Source of the DNA: Euglena gracilis
Taxonomy: Eukaryota; Euglenida; Euglenophyceae; Euglenales
Direction of reading: 5' to 3'
Assembly (NCBI GenBank): GCA_039621445.1
Contig: CP154955.1
Location: 62,748,123 to 62,812,122 of the forward strand
DNA length: 64,000 nt
Shown here piece after piece: positions 1 to 11,549 of this stretch. A program made the position numbers and the translations under genes. The notes under the pieces were generated by a model. That model saw nothing but the letters and a program-made list of their open reading frames with translations. It was not told the DNA's origin and did not search any database. Positions within the stretch are counted from its first letter, which is position 1. Each line of letters opens with the position of its first letter.

Positions 1-12
1 ACATGGCTTCAC

Positions 13-966
13 TTACTTTTTGGAAGAGTTGTGGCAAATGTGCTTGCAAATGTGTCTCCAAACCTTGACGCAAAGTTGCCAGGTATAGATTGGTGGCTTG
101 AAAATTGGTTTGCAATATTCACGAACATCACGCACATAACTCCAAAGGTAATCCAGCTTGTGTTCTACAACCTTTTGGTTGTTCTCATCAAAATCCAAAA
201 CCTTGTTAAGTGTCATAGCGCAATCCGCTACACAAGTGTGCACATGGGACATTTGCCGCTTAAGCAGGTGTTCCACTGGGAGATTTGCGACTATGCGCTG
301 AATCACGGTAATGGGGTGAGGGGAAATATTTTTCAACTCTTCCACATCACTGCTCATGGACTCTGTGGGATTTGTATAAGCGGGAACTGTCAAACGCATC
401 TCCGGGTGCCATTGCAGTGCAGGAAAAGAACCCTTACCGGGTGGTGCTGGCAATTGTCCTATCGGACTTGTGGGTGGAAGAGCCGGGTGGGGGGGGGCTG
501 AAAGAAGCGTAGTGTTTCTAACCCACCCTCAACAAAAAAGTTGCCGTGGCGTATTCGCCTCAGAGTCCAAAGTGCCTATCGGCACCAGTGCGAGATCTCG
601 CCGGGGGATTCACTGTTAGCCGATCGGCTTTCTGACAAAAGGGGTTGTGCCTGTTGGGCATGGGGCTGCTCTATAGAGCTTGACACCGATAGCTGTCCAT
701 CGGGCGGGGGGAGGATTACTCGACACAGACACCGATAGGTGTGACACACGCGGGGAATGAGGATTACCTGTGAAATGAGTCAATGCTTGTGTAATCCTAT
801 AGGGTTGTGAGTGCTCAATAGAGCTGGTCAATGATGCGGCAGGTTCAAGTCCTCGTAATGAACCAATCAATGCATCGTAGTAAATTGGCGTTGTGCTCTG
901 CATTTTTGCAGAAAAAATACAAAAACCAGGTGTAGATTCCGGTGTAAAATGCAGAAACAAGGGCAA
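13..966 (-). pseudogene. gag fragment of element A
   Basis: Two minus-strand reading frames (616-966 and 13-453) together resemble the N-terminal half of the gag proteins of C, 1L and 1R. The first begins with a peptide around KMQS followed by ALIGSLRGL, close to the C gag start. The second contains TCVADCAMTLNKVLDFDENN, the equivalent of the CVADCANVLNKV segment in 1L gag. The frame is broken between about 454 and 615. Structural capsid role is inferred from position after the primer-binding site and from the paralogues; no zinc knuckle is reached before the edge. Confidence 0.65.
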
Positions 967-1163
967 AAAGAGGGGATAGTGTAAAAAGTCAGCAGAGACC
1001 CGAACTCTGAGGTTTGGAGCAGCGTATACTGCGAACCGTCAGAGGACGAGTCCGTGTGTACGGCTTTGGCCGGAAACGGCTTGCAGTGCCTGTGGTCGCC
1101 TATAGGCGGGGCACCACACGACCGCTTGCGGTCAAAAGGATCGAAAAACCTAAACTGCTACCA

Positions 1164-1593
1164 AGTGTACGTCCAACACTTTTCCTCGCTTTCGGCCTTC
1201 GGTGCGCAAGGTCAAAAAAAGTTGGAATAACAAAAGGAAAAAAATAAAATTATATATAAGGTGTAAGCCCTTTTTTCCAATTCAGAGGCAGAGCACAAAG
1301 CAGGTGTGAAATGCCAAGTGACTTGGCTGTCCTTTCCGTACTTCAGAAGAAACGAATCAAACTTGAAAATCGAGTCTTGTGAAGAACGAAATACCAAAAT
1401 AGAATAAGACCTGTGGAGAGGAGAACCAGAATAAAGTTTTGCTCTATAGAGCCAAGTATTCCTAATTCAGGCCGTTGGCCATCTTTAGGAACACCACCTA
1501 GCATAGTACTGTGTATGGGGCCCAGAGCTATATCTGGCAGTAGGCTTATACCTACAAACGCGGCACCGTGGCCTTACGGCGGCCTGGTACACA
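1164..1593 (-). repeat. 5' LTR of element A
   Basis: About 430 bp. It starts TGTGTACCAGG and ends GTACACT on the minus strand, the same termini as the LTRs of 1L, 1R and C. A TATA-like stretch (ttatatataa on the plus strand, 1249-1258) lies inside and could be the promoter core. Immediately downstream on the minus strand (1163 downward) is TGGTAGCAG, complementary to the usual 3' end of initiator tRNA-Met, so a primer-binding site. The LTR interior shares little with the 1L LTR apart from the ends. Confidence 0.7.
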
Positions 1594-1597
1594 ATAA

Positions 1598-1602
1598 CTT
1601 AT
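1598..1602. other. Target-site duplication (CTTAT) of element 1L, left copy
   Basis: CTTAT directly abuts the 3' LTR of 1L and recurs at 23957-23961 directly after the 5' LTR. The matching pair fixes the element's ends and shows the LTR terminates with ACACT rather than CA. Confidence 0.85.
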
Positions 1603-1940
1603 AGTGTACGTCTGATTCCCAATTGTCCTTTCCCAATTCCCAAAAAGCCTTCGCTTTCGCCTTGTCGCACATACTTGGGAACTGAAAATCAGAGTAACAG
1701 GAAAACCCTTTTCCCACTTCCCAAGAAGTAAAGCACAGAGCAATGCAGGGAGGACGGACTGGATATCCAAGTCCGGTCCGGAGAAAAGGAAGGAACAAGA
1801 ATACAAAAGAATAAGAATAAAACAGAATAAGAATACCACCTGTGGAGAGAGAAGGGGCACCCATTATGAAATCCTAATAGGATCTGCTTCCATCCTAACT
1901 TCCTCAACGGAAGTGGACAGAAGCATACGCCTGGTACACA
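1603..1940 (-). repeat. 3' LTR of element 1L
   Basis: 338 bp, matching 23624-23956 along its length and the 1R LTR (48954-49275). It begins TGTGTACCAGGCG at 1940 and ends CGTACACT at 1603 on the minus strand. A purine-rich tract lies directly upstream (plus-strand tccccctccc, 1941-1950), as expected for the plus-strand primer. Confidence 0.88.
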
Positions 1941-2684
1941 TCCCCCTCCCAGGGCTACGCCCGATTTCCCTTTTGATCCAGGCATTCTGGCCACAGCGAT
2001 TTCGGACACAGACCTGGTCTGTCGGAGGTGCACCCTAGCGCATCCACAGGGGCCCTTTCCGTCGCACAGGGGTCCACTCAAAGGGGGGGGTGGCGGAAGG
2101 AGGGGGACCCAAAAATCCCAAATCGCGCAAAATGGTTTCACCTATTCTGCGGTGGCTTATGGGTATATAGTATATTATAGCCCACTGGGGAAAATGGGGC
2201 TGGCAGGTTTCCTTGCCAAGCAAACCCATCCACCCAGTTTAGGAGTGCCAAAGGCACTTGGGGTTGGGTCCATGGGCATTCCAGGAAAACCCATGGGGAG
2301 GGTGTGGAAGGAGGGGGCCTCTGACCATTCAAACCTGGGCAGGGCGCATGGCCAGTCAAACCTGACCACGCAAAAGGAAATCCTACTCTACAAAACCAAC
2401 TGCCGGCGACAGCATTTGCCCCGGGGAGGAAAGTAGACAGGAGTGGGGGGTTGGCTTAGGCCAGAAAAGTTGTGCTATCTGGCAGCCTTATGGCCTCAAA
2501 TGGCCGAAAAGAAAAAGGAGAGGAAAAGAGGCCGTCCGCCCTGTGCGCTGCGTGTCGCACTGAAAAAAAGAAGACTTCTATCTTAATCAAAAACTCTGTG
2601 AGAAAGACAGAAGATGAAGTGCAGGGGGGGTATAAACGTGAAACATTCACATAACACACACACATTCTCCAAAACGAAATCGTT
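1941..2684 (-). other. 3' non-coding region and polypurine tract of element 1L
   Basis: The stretch between the end of the chromodomain frame and the 3' LTR. The polypurine tract (minus strand gggaggggga, 1941-1950) abuts the LTR. The rest has no convincing gene; short frames here have no recognisable family. Confidence 0.7.
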
Positions 2685-3779
2685 TCACAAAGTGTTTATG
2701 TTTATGTCTATGTTATTGCGCTTGTTCCACAGGTTCCAATCCTGCTGGATATATCCAGCAAAACTGGATGCTTGTTCCCAAGTGTCCTCCTCTGGCCCAT
2801 ACCCTTTGCAGCGAACTTTCCTGTAGTGCACACCCATGTCGACCTTGTGGTCTATTATCTTATCGACCACAAAGTCGTCCGTTTCAGGTAATCTGGAACG
2901 GGGCTTGAAATATAGGCAGGGGATAGCTTTTCCGTCTGGGGGGCTTAGATACGGTTTGAAGTCGTCCATATGGACGTCCTCAATCCCGTTGGGCAAGGCA
3001 ACGTTATGATACGTGATTGGACTGCAGAGCGGAGTGACTCCACTGCTGCAAACCACGTTTCACAGCTGACGCTACTTCGGGCGGGTCTCTCCGACGGGAT
3101 ATCCCCTATGGCCGGAGGGTCCCGTCCGAAAACAGTTTTATACGGTGAGTGTGGTAAGACTAACCCTGGCAAGGTATTGATGTAAATAATAATAATAATG
3201 ATAATGATAATAAAATAAACACCAATGAAGAACGGATAACCAATTCTTACCCGAGTCAGCCAGTGAAAGGCGAAGCATATTGACAACGGATTTCACGGCT
3301 GCCTCGGCTCTACCATTGCCTTTCGGGCGGTATATAATGGAAAAATGCTGCTCAATGCCGAGTAAACCGCACAAAGTTGTGAAAAAACGCGAAGAGATCA
3401 AGTGATCTTGATCACTCACGATTTCGTTCGGTAAACCCATTAAGCAGATACATTTCTCCAGGAACATGGATGCCAAAATTTGGGCTGTCAGCCCTGCTTT
3501 CCGGCATGGAATGGCTACTATGTACCCACTCAGCCGACAGACGACAACAAAAACGTAATGGTAAATTTTGTCATCTGATCCTTTGCAAGGTTCAAGTTCG
3601 AGAAAATCCATGCAGAGGGACGTAAAAATGTCTGGTGGTACGGGGAAAAAGTCCATCGTACCAGGGGGGGTGGCTCTGCGCGGTTTCACAGCCTGACAAA
3701 TTTGGCACTGTTGTGAATTTCGCAAACAGCGCGAATATAAATCTTTTTCACTCAGGGTTGTGCAATATATGCGACCCAC
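2685..3779 (-). pseudogene. Integrase catalytic core, C-terminal region and chromodomain of element 1L
   Basis: The frame at 3138-3779 holds the second half of the HHCC zinc finger (CQICQ), the first catalytic Asp (CMDFLELEP), the second (NEIVSDQDH) and the catalytic Glu (GRAEAAVKS). The C-terminal part shifts frame: a (aat/gat)n microsatellite at about 3185-3222 is inserted, then SPYKTVFGRDP (2945-3286) and finally a chromodomain (2685-3056) with FVVDKIIDHKV and EEDTWEQASSF. Integrases insert the cDNA; chromodomains bind methylated histone tails and bias insertion into heterochromatin. The HH half of the zinc finger is missing because of the adjacent inversion/deletion. Confidence 0.88.
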
Positions 3780-4147
3780 TAGCCAGCAGCTTGGTCCAGA
3801 TACTCATGTTGACGGATCATGAGAGCCTTCAACACTGGTACACCGAGGACCTGAACAAGGCTATGTCATCAGTTGGCAGAAGAAGCCGATGGCATGAGTT
3901 CTTGAGCCAGTTTAACCTGGTGGTTATCCATACCCCAGGTCACACGCAAAAAGTTGCGGATCCTCTCAGCCGAGCCCCCTGGTATTATCCTGGGAAACCG
4001 GATGAGGGTGACGCGAGTTTTCATGGCAGCCATGAGGCTGACCAGTTCGCACGTCGATCCGACGCTGCGGACAACATGCTCGATTCACTACCCGTTTCCC
4101 GGGTATATCGCAGCATCGCCATTTCACCACTGTGTGGAAGGCGCCGG
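3780..4147 (+). pseudogene. Inverted RNase H C-terminal segment of element 1L
   Basis: This 368-bp block reads on the plus strand although the rest of 1L reads on the minus strand. It encodes TDHESLQHWYTEDL and HTPGHTQKVADPLSRAPWYY, the RNase H region with the TDH and ADPLSR signatures. It matches 63079-63446 of 1R, where the same sequence lies in the normal orientation between RT and integrase. The flanks in 1L continue as RT/RNase H (right side) and integrase (left side) on the minus strand, so this is a local inversion, accompanied by loss of the HH part of the integrase zinc finger. Confidence 0.88.
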
Positions 4148-5503
4148 AATTTCTGGAGAATAAGCACAATGGCATATGTGTCCTTTTCGCGAATGCTCCA
4201 TTTAACCTGTCCTTTCCCGTTGTCGCCCTGTAGCTTCCTGCTGAAGAAAGCCAGGTCGGATTTCATTTGCCGCATTATGCTGGCTAAGAACCCCGCCAAC
4301 AGCGTAATCGCTGCTGTCGACTTCCAGGACATACGGTTTGTATGGACCCGCGATATTGAGAACCCCGTTCTCGAGGAGCAAGTCCTTGATTTTATTCAAG
4401 GCCTCGCGCATTTGGTCATCCCAAATGACTTTTGCGTTCTCGGGGGTCCGATTTTTGAGTTGTCCGGTTAGGGGTACCGCGATGTTCGCGAAATCTTTCA
4501 TGTAAATCGCGTAATATTGGGCTAATCCCAAAAATCCTTTTAAGTGTTTAAAGGTCTTAATGACCTCATGAGTCCATTTCTTAGTGGCCTGCATCATGCT
4601 GGGTGCAGCTTTACGCTGCCCGTTGCTCAGGATGTGTCCGCAAAACTTTATAATTTTGCGAAACAGGTGCATTTTGGAACCCTTCACAAAAAGCAAATGC
4701 ACTTTGAACGCGGATAATACCGCCCGCACATCGCGATAATGCGGTTCGAGGATATCCTCGCACGATTTCGCGGATGGCGGTTGGGTTCCCACTAGTACAT
4801 CATCGATATACACCAGAGCAAACGGTAAATCGCGCAAAACCCACTGGATCACGCGTTGAAACATGGCTGGACCATTCTTAACACCCATGGGGAGTACCGT
4901 CCATTGGTACACACCCTTTGATGTCACGAATGCCGTGTACAGTTGCGAATCAGGATGCAAATGCATCTGATGGAAACCGTCTTCTAGATCAAAGATTGAC
5001 CACAACCGGTTATCCGATTGTTTGGTAATCAAATCCTCGATCAGCGGTAACGGGAAGGGGTCATCCTTCGTTTGGGAGTTCAGGTACCGGTAATCCAGCA
5101 CCAGTCTCCACTTCTTCTGACCAGACTGGTCAGCCGGTTTGGGCACCACAAAAGATTGTGATGTCCATTCGCCCTTGGAAGGGATAATCCACTTCCGCTG
5201 GATGAGCTTCTCAATCATCTCGTTGAGAGCCTGTTCGCGTTCACCCGAACAACGGAAGAAATTCCGGTGCATGGGCTTAGCGCCGTCCTTGAGCTCGTTT
5301 TTGCAAACACCAAACGGACCGCGAATCGCGGGGGCGATGTCGCAGGCATAAACTGGGTTATCAAGTACACCGTGGAATTTGCGAGTAATTCGCGAACAGT
5401 AGTCAGCAGATTTGGGGTGTCGGTCAGCACTCTCAATGACCGCAGAAATCTGCGTTGAGGGTGTGGCATCCCCATTGGTACCAAGGTATCTTGGCACACG
5501 CAA
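4148..5503 (-). pseudogene. Reverse transcriptase and N-terminal RNase H of element 1L
   Basis: One long frame (4202-5503) covers a nearly complete Ty3/gypsy RT: IIPSKGEWTSQSFVVPKP, WRLVLDYRYLNSQT, WSIFDLEDGFHQM (first catalytic Asp), VYQWTVLPMGVKNGPAMFQR, and LVYIDDVLVG (the YIDD box with two catalytic Asp). The connection ILSNGQRKAAPS and GFLGLAQYY follow, then the RNase H opening LEVDSSDYAVGGVL. A frame change near 4230 leads into FFSRKLQG and REKDTYAIVL at 4148-4300, where the inversion begins. This is the best preserved coding stretch of 1L. Confidence 0.93.
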
Positions 5504-5960
5504 AACGGATTTTCCGAATGAGTCAAAGAAACAAACCCGAAAAATGATTCATTTAACAGGTGGTAATAATACACCACAAAAATCCTCAAATAGTGGTACA
5601 TCAGCGGGTAACTCCCACCAATGCAAACACACATATGATAGTTGGTGAAACCAATCCGCATTCGGATTGTCGGGTATGAGGAGAGCTCCTCGCGGTATAT
5701 CGCGGGGGATTTTCTCCACCACATCCGGGATAAGTTTTGGGGGAGGGTGCATCCATAGCACTGTATCACCCCAAACTTAAAGAAATGCGTTGGAATGTCG
5801 CGACCAATATCGCGACAAGCGCACATCCGCTTTTGATGAAAACGTATCAATTTCCAACGGCAAATCGAAGGAATCAGCCAAAACCGCGTTTTTGGAGAAC
5901 CATTCCTCCAAAATACGGTATTGACCAACGTTAAATGCATTCCATACGCGCATCGCGTAT
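5504..5960 (-). pseudogene. Dam-like (N6-adenine MTase-type) domain between protease and RT of element 1L
   Basis: The domain is spread over two minus-strand frames. Around 5780-5860 is IDTFSSKADVRLSRYWSRHS, resembling the DxxAtxxN...RFys start of phage/DIRS Dam methylases. Around 5700-5761 is LWMHPPPKLIPDVVEKI, in the position of the NPPY/NPPW catalytic motif, followed by GALLIPDNPNADWF, resembling the strand after it. The catalytic tetrapeptide reads HPPP rather than N/D-P-P-Y/W/F, so methyl transfer is doubtful. The same domain, in the same place, occurs in 1R (HPPP too) and, with NPPC, in element 2. The family assignment is my inference from motif order. Confidence 0.5.
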
Positions 5961-7335
5961 CTGTCGACCTGGTTCGCGGGTTGAAGAGCGGTAACGCAAT
6001 TCAGGGATCCGCAAACATAGGTCAAGGGTGTGTCATCCACACTCCCAATGGGCATTCCCAAGGGTTGATGGGTCGGATGGGTGCACACCCTGTCCATATC
6101 ATGCCAGATGGAGGTGGGGGAGGTGTGTGACACAGATTTCGCGGTCCCAAACAACAAGGCAATACCTCGTTGTTGGTGCACTTGATGTACGGTCGCGCAT
6201 TGGAATCTGCAACCAGGTTTATGGGTGCTCGAAATCGGGATTAGTGTTCGTGTTTGGACTAAACATCCACAATCGAAATCTGGCTGGGCGGAAACTCTCC
6301 TACAATGCACACATTGGAAGGAAGTGTCGGAGTAGTGGTCCTGGTCGCGCATGTTGGTCTGGTGGGGGTGTGTGTAAAAGTTGGGATGCGCTTTTGTAGC
6401 TGCTGGGGGGTGTACAGATGTATCTGAAAGCGATACATGTGGTGGAAAACGAGGTATTTTTGTAGCTGGGCGACTACTGGACACAGTACGTACTTCACGC
6501 CATTTTGCTTTCGTCTTGCAACCCAGTGGAACTAAGGGGGTACCGCTACTCGCTTGCCCTGCCTCATGGGGAACGGAAGTTGGTGTGTCATTGGGCAGGG
6601 GTTCAATTTTCTCGGTACACCCAGTGTGGAAAACTTTGGTTGGTGTGGTTGATAACGGGGTAAAAAAATTTGAAAACGGTGTGGAAAAATTGGTGGTCGT
6701 CGTGGTTGACGCCACAGGTGATGAAGGTTTGGGGGCCAATGAAGAGAATGGTGATGTGTGCAAACCGTGGGAGTGGCAATCCACTACCAGCCTGTGCTGA
6801 CGTAAAAAGGGGTAACCTAGAATTACGTCAGAACCATGGATTCCGGATTTGTATCCCCAGGTATCCGGCAAATTTTGCGGTTGGGGGGGGTGTGAGTGGT
6901 GCTTGGGGATGAGGGGTAGGACAATGTCCAAAAAGCATCCCAAGTCACCACCGCACATGGGGATGTTGTCAGCCGTCGTAATTTTGATCGGCTTCTTGGC
7001 TTTCACCAAGAAGGGGGTTGGTATCAACCCGAACCGAAAAGTAGTGCAATGTGACAACCAGTGTCAATGAGAATTTTGACTTTTGCACAAAAATTTTGGA
7101 TTTTGATTTCCGCTTGGACCAAAAGTTCCATGGGGGGTAAGCAAAGTGAAGTGTCTGGCGAAAATACGTTTTCTTGCCAGCTTTCCCATGAACCCTTTCC
7201 TACTTTGCACAACATGCCGAGCAGAAAGTTGGAGTGGGCGGTGGGGTCCCGAAAATTTTCCGGGTACGAATCAGGAAGGCAGATGGGCAGGGGGGGGGGG
7301 CAGGGTTGATTAGGTCCTACCTCCACGAAATCCAC
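5777..7335 (-). pseudogene. Retropepsin protease and proline-rich linker of element 1L
   Basis: The frame at 7024-7335 contains AKVKILIDTGCHIALL, the Asp-Thr-Gly active site of a retroviral-type aspartic protease. A frameshift at about 7050 leads to the frame 5777-7057, where VILGYPFLRQHRLVVD is the conserved C-terminal protease strand. After this comes a long Ser/Thr/Pro-rich linker with a Cys cluster (QCVHCRRV, DFDCGCL) of unknown role, running into the Dam-like domain. The role of the protease is polyprotein maturation. The 1R counterpart is 60130-61240. Confidence 0.82.
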
Positions 7336-8366
7336 TACTTGGAGGTGGCGGTCAAACTCTAGGACCTAGAGAGCTTACACTGGTACGAACGTGCCCCGGA
7401 AATGAGGGCCGTAGGGACCTCGTGGTATATGGTTTGAAGCCCGGGAGTCAAAATCAGTCCGCGCAACCGAAGTCATGCGAATGACCGATCGGGCCGTGTT
7501 TAGAGATATTGACCGGAGTGCATATGAAGCGATTTTTCTCGTGAACGTCACGCCATACATACCTCGTCATGACAAAGCGAACCGCGATTGGGTACGACGA
7601 GACATTTATAAACGGTGGTGGTACTCATCCCCGATCCCTGACTCGGATGCCGGGGTGTCATCCTCCCACGCGAAGAGATTGATCCGCTTGAACGAAGGCC
7701 GATAATAGTCCGGCCGGTGTTTTGATCAGGAAAGCCGGGGACCTGCCGGTATATGTACGCCGCTTGTAACGGGGGGGAAAACCACCGGAAGGGCAGGAGA
7801 ACCGTGAGGTATGCCCGCGAAAAAGCAGAACGAGACTATGAGAATTGAGTTCGGGCGCGGTACAGGGGGAGGGGGACCGTGTTCAAGAAGCGGAACAGCC
7901 GCTATATATAATGCACGTAAAGGAAGCCAGAATAGAGTAAAAAGCGCAGGCGTGAAAGAAGAGAGGGTGAGTTGAAGGGTGCCGAGCTAAAGATTTGAGG
8001 ACAGGAAGTCCGATTACACTCGCCACACAGTGCCCCCGGCATTATGTCTCAGGACGACATATAAAGCAGTAACCGGGCGGATTACACAGAAACCGAACTT
8101 TGTCCACCAGCAGTCCAGGTGAAACACACCTACTGCGTGCCTTACTGCGGGCGAACGCAGCGGTAATTGCAGAACTCACAGAGTTGGGATTCCTGTATAC
8201 GCGGTTTTCTGGGAGGATGTTCGCGCCAAGTGATCGCTTGAGAAAGGTAGCGCGAGGTGATCACGAACTTACAACACCCGCGCGTGAACTCGGTGGTTCA
8301 TCCCTTGCCATGAGGTGGTCTAGCATTCGAGGAATAGCGATACCACAGCTATTATGACATTCGGAA
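7336..8366 (-). other. Diverged gag-protease junction of element 1L
   Basis: This stretch corresponds to the Ser/Arg-rich end of gag in 1R (about 59330-60100) but is longer and much diverged; only short matches remain, e.g. ggaggatgacacccc on the minus strand near 7655. No intact gene is seen. Short plus-strand frames here have no family resemblance. Confidence 0.5.
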
Positions 8367-11300
8367 TCATAACCCGCATAGAGCACGATACCAAGTGTGC
8401 GGCCGGGGGTACGAACGGGGTGCGATAGCGCAGTAATTCCGTCTCCTCACGGAAGGGATAGGTGATTGGACTAATACCACCAGAACTGGGGGAAACGCGG
8501 ATGAATCGACGGACGGCGTGCATACGATGCAGCCTCGCTTGGTTGTGGCGTTGCACCGATCGAACCCGATTGTGGTTTTTTGGTGAGGGTGAATGCGGAA
8601 GAAAGAACCCGAACCTCGTGATGAGGTCGAGCCTCGCGGACTCTGAATACGCTTTCGCGCTTCAGGATTAGGACATTCCCGAGACATATGTCCCGATTTG
8701 TTGCACAAAAAGCACACTTTATCCGTGGCTTGGTCCGAAGAACGCGGATATCGCGTTTTCGATCCCGTGGTGGGTGAAGTGGGTAAAACCGGTGATTTTT
8801 GCAATGCGTTCACCGAACCAGCCGGTAATCCAGCGGTTGGGTGTGCGTTATCCGCAGATTGAGTTTGACCGAGAAGCTGTGATAGCTTCAATTGCTTGGA
8901 AACGTAGTTCCAGCGTTGGTCAAGAGTCATTGGATAATTCGCCAACTCCTCACGGTGGATATCCTTAATGACGCTAGGCGTGAAATGCATGAGAACAACG
9001 TCAAACTGTTCGCACATTTGTTTTTCACTGAGTTCATCCACTTCAGCGGCAAGTCCTAACCATTTGGCATACCAAAGGTCAATGGACTTCCACGGGGCGC
9101 ATTGCCGCCACTTGGTCTCCAGGGTAATCCTAGAGACCAAACTTGAACTGGTGGAAGCTTATTGCTCTACCAGGTCATCAAAAGAAACGCGGTAGCGAAT
9201 TACAGGTTGTCACGCGCGCTCCTTCTCATCCCTAGGGAGGCAATCGATGAATTCCACCTTGATCACCTCCGGGTTTGTGTCCTGGGTTGGCCCTTTCAAT
9301 GCCCAGTAGTACTCCCAGTCCCGGAAAAACTGTCTCCATGTGGTTGGATCACCGTCCCATTGGGGTTTCACCTTGATCGCGATTGCGATGGTGCCCTTGA
9401 AGTCTTTCTGAGAAACCCAATGACCCTCGGTGGTATTCTGTGGTTTTGGGCCTGGGTACGCTCGAGCACCAAGCGTATCCTTTCCAGATTCTTGTCGGAA
9501 TCACGAAATTTCTGGTGAAGGTGAATGCTGGTACCGGAAATCCGGTCGCAAACCCTGTTGGTCACACGTAATACGGGGACTTTCCGGTGTGGGGGTATGT
9601 CGCGCATGCAACATGTGACCCACTCCCGAGAGTCATCCAATAACTGGATTTGTCCCGTTAATGCTTTTACAGCTTTTGACAGAATCTGCAAAGGTGTTTG
9701 CACCTTGGTGGCGTAGTGGTGGGTGCAACCGGTGCAGGATTATCCGACAACGCGGTTGTGGTACCCACGGGCAAATTTCCGGGTTGTGGCTTATCCAAAA
9801 ACGCAGAAATTCGCTCATCCAACCTGGTAATCTCACCTTGCGTGGATCGGGCATTCCGATTCACCGCTTCCTCAAGCCGTAATAGGCTGTTGCAGAAATC
9901 TTGCAAGGTTTCCTGATTGCCAGTGAGCTTTTTGTCATAAAACGCCTTGAGATCAGGGTTCTCGGTTATCCGGGAGCTGGAACCTGCAGGTAGAGACTGC
10001 ATTTCCGTTACTTTGGTAGACACCGATGCATACCGGGTCTGGAGTTCTCCAATGGCAGAATAGCGCTAATGTCCGGAACTCGGTGGGAAAGTGCGGAATA
10101 GCTTTGTTGCAAACCCGCAATGGCCGAGTGAATCCCGCCAATGTCGGATTGCAACTGCAACTGCAGGGAATCCTGCCGTTGTGCTTTTTCCGCCACTTTC
10201 GCGCTCAGATTGGATTATCCAACCCGATTTGCATCACAATAGCAGGTTTTCTGCTCCAAACGGGAAAGTCGCTCCTCCAACTGCCGCACATACGTGTGGG
10301 GAGCAAAATTCCCGTTGGCTTGTGACTGGAATTGCCGAAACTTTTCCGTTTCATCGCACAACTGCATAATGCGGTGTTGTGATTCATGGAAAGTTGCCGA
10401 CAATGTGGTGAAATGGTCCATAGACACAAATCCACCACTGTTTGTTGTTGCAGACGAGGAATCTCGTGCATGCAAATGTTTTTTTGCAAATGCAACAACG
10501 CGGGTGAACAGGACTCCATTTGTCCCGATAACTGTCGTAGTGAGTCATGCAAGTGCAGAAACTTTGAATCATTCCGCGTTTCCGCTTCATGCATGCATTC
10601 ACTAATTTGCCGAAAGTTTTGCGGGAGTCGTTGGCACATTTTGTCAAAGGTTTCCCGAAAGTTTGCAAGGTCAATACCCGTACTTTCGAAACTCCTCTGG
10701 CAATATTTGCCAACTTCCTGCAAGTAATTCCAGCAGTATTCCAGCTTGGTGAAGACATGTTTTTGGTTGTCCTCATCAAACTGATGCACTTTGTTGAGTA
10801 CGTTTGCACAATCTGCAACGCATTGTTGCACATGGTTGAACTGCCTCACAAGGGGGTGATCCCCTGGAAGCCGAGCAACGATATCCTGCACATCCTCAGC
10901 AGTGAGGAGCTCCCCAGTGCCCTTCCCATAGCCATCCATGGGTTGGGACGTACCGGAGAACTCCGGTACCACTAGGCGAGTCTCCGGCTGCCAAGGTAGT
11001 GCCGGATGGCACCCAAGATCGGGTGTTGGTGGCAAAGCTCTGTAAGCGCTTGCCGGTGGAAGAACGGGTGGTGGTTGAAAGAAACACAGGGTTTCTAGCC
11101 CACCATCACCAGAGAAGCCCGGTGGCGGAATCACCACGCGTCCCTCCGGTGTGTGCAGCTGCACCATTGCCGCAGACAGAGGCGAATACCCCTGTTGTGG
11201 CAAGGTGAGTGTGGAAGAGGCTGCATTAGCCTCTGAAGCCAATGAAGTGGAGGGCTCATCGCCGACCACTGTCAATGATGATAAATGCTGCAATCTTGAC

Positions 11301-11446
11301 AATTGAACCAATTGTGCCTCATCGGCGTGGGAACTGGAAGCACTTTCACATAAAAGCTTCCAATCACCTGTTTCTTGGTTAATGTCTTGCAATGATGCCT
11401 GTAATAAGGCATAGTTGAATTGATGGTTGGGGCCTGTGCTTTGCAT
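8367..11446 (-). pseudogene. gag of element 1L (coiled-coil, capsid, zinc knuckle)
   Basis: It starts at the ATG at 11446 (MQSTGPNHQFNYALL). Broken frames follow: 10205-11446 (matrix-like, with CVADCANVLNKVHQFDEDN and helical segments), 9667-10475 (long heptad-like helices), 9368-9703, and 8367-9140. The capsid signature LETKWRQCAPWKSIDLWYAK lies in the last one. It ends in a CCHC zinc knuckle, CFLCNKSGHMSRECP, at about 8680-8730. Gag packages the RNA genome. At least four frameshifts separate the pieces. The 1R homologue (55990-59976) has a second knuckle, CLLCGLSDHLSSKCP, not recognisable here. Confidence 0.85.
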
Positions 11447-11549
11447 CTATCTAATGACAAAAACAGCAAAAACCCACAAAACTAAGCAGTTGCGCTGGCA
11501 CCAGAGGGGCCGTAACGGGTAATACTGTACAGAGCCTTCCAGAGCCTGC
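11447..11549 (-). other. Leader of element 1L, gag-proximal part
   Basis: The non-coding leader between primer-binding site and gag ATG. It is split by element 2; the other part is 23444-23623. The joined leader is colinear with 49276-49516 plus 55952-55989 of 1R. Confidence 0.8.

Larger units (their letters stand above)
1..1593 (-). mobile_element. Element A: 5' end of a Ty3/gypsy-type LTR element (LTR + gag), continues off the left edge
   Basis: Reading on the minus strand, an LTR beginning TGTGTACC at 1593 is followed by a primer-binding site and a gag region running to base 1. It is related to elements C, 1L and 1R: the LTR ends are the same, but the LTR body differs. It lies next to element 1L, separated by nine bases including the CTTAT target duplication of 1L. 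The sequence upstream on the minus strand continues the gag of element C, so A appears inserted into C. Its 3' end is outside the window. Confidence 0.75.

Noticed and set aside
1605-1605. LTR of 1L ending at the canonical CA (GTACA)
   Set aside because: The CTTAT duplication and direct abutment of the primer-binding site both require the end at GTACACT, two bases further.
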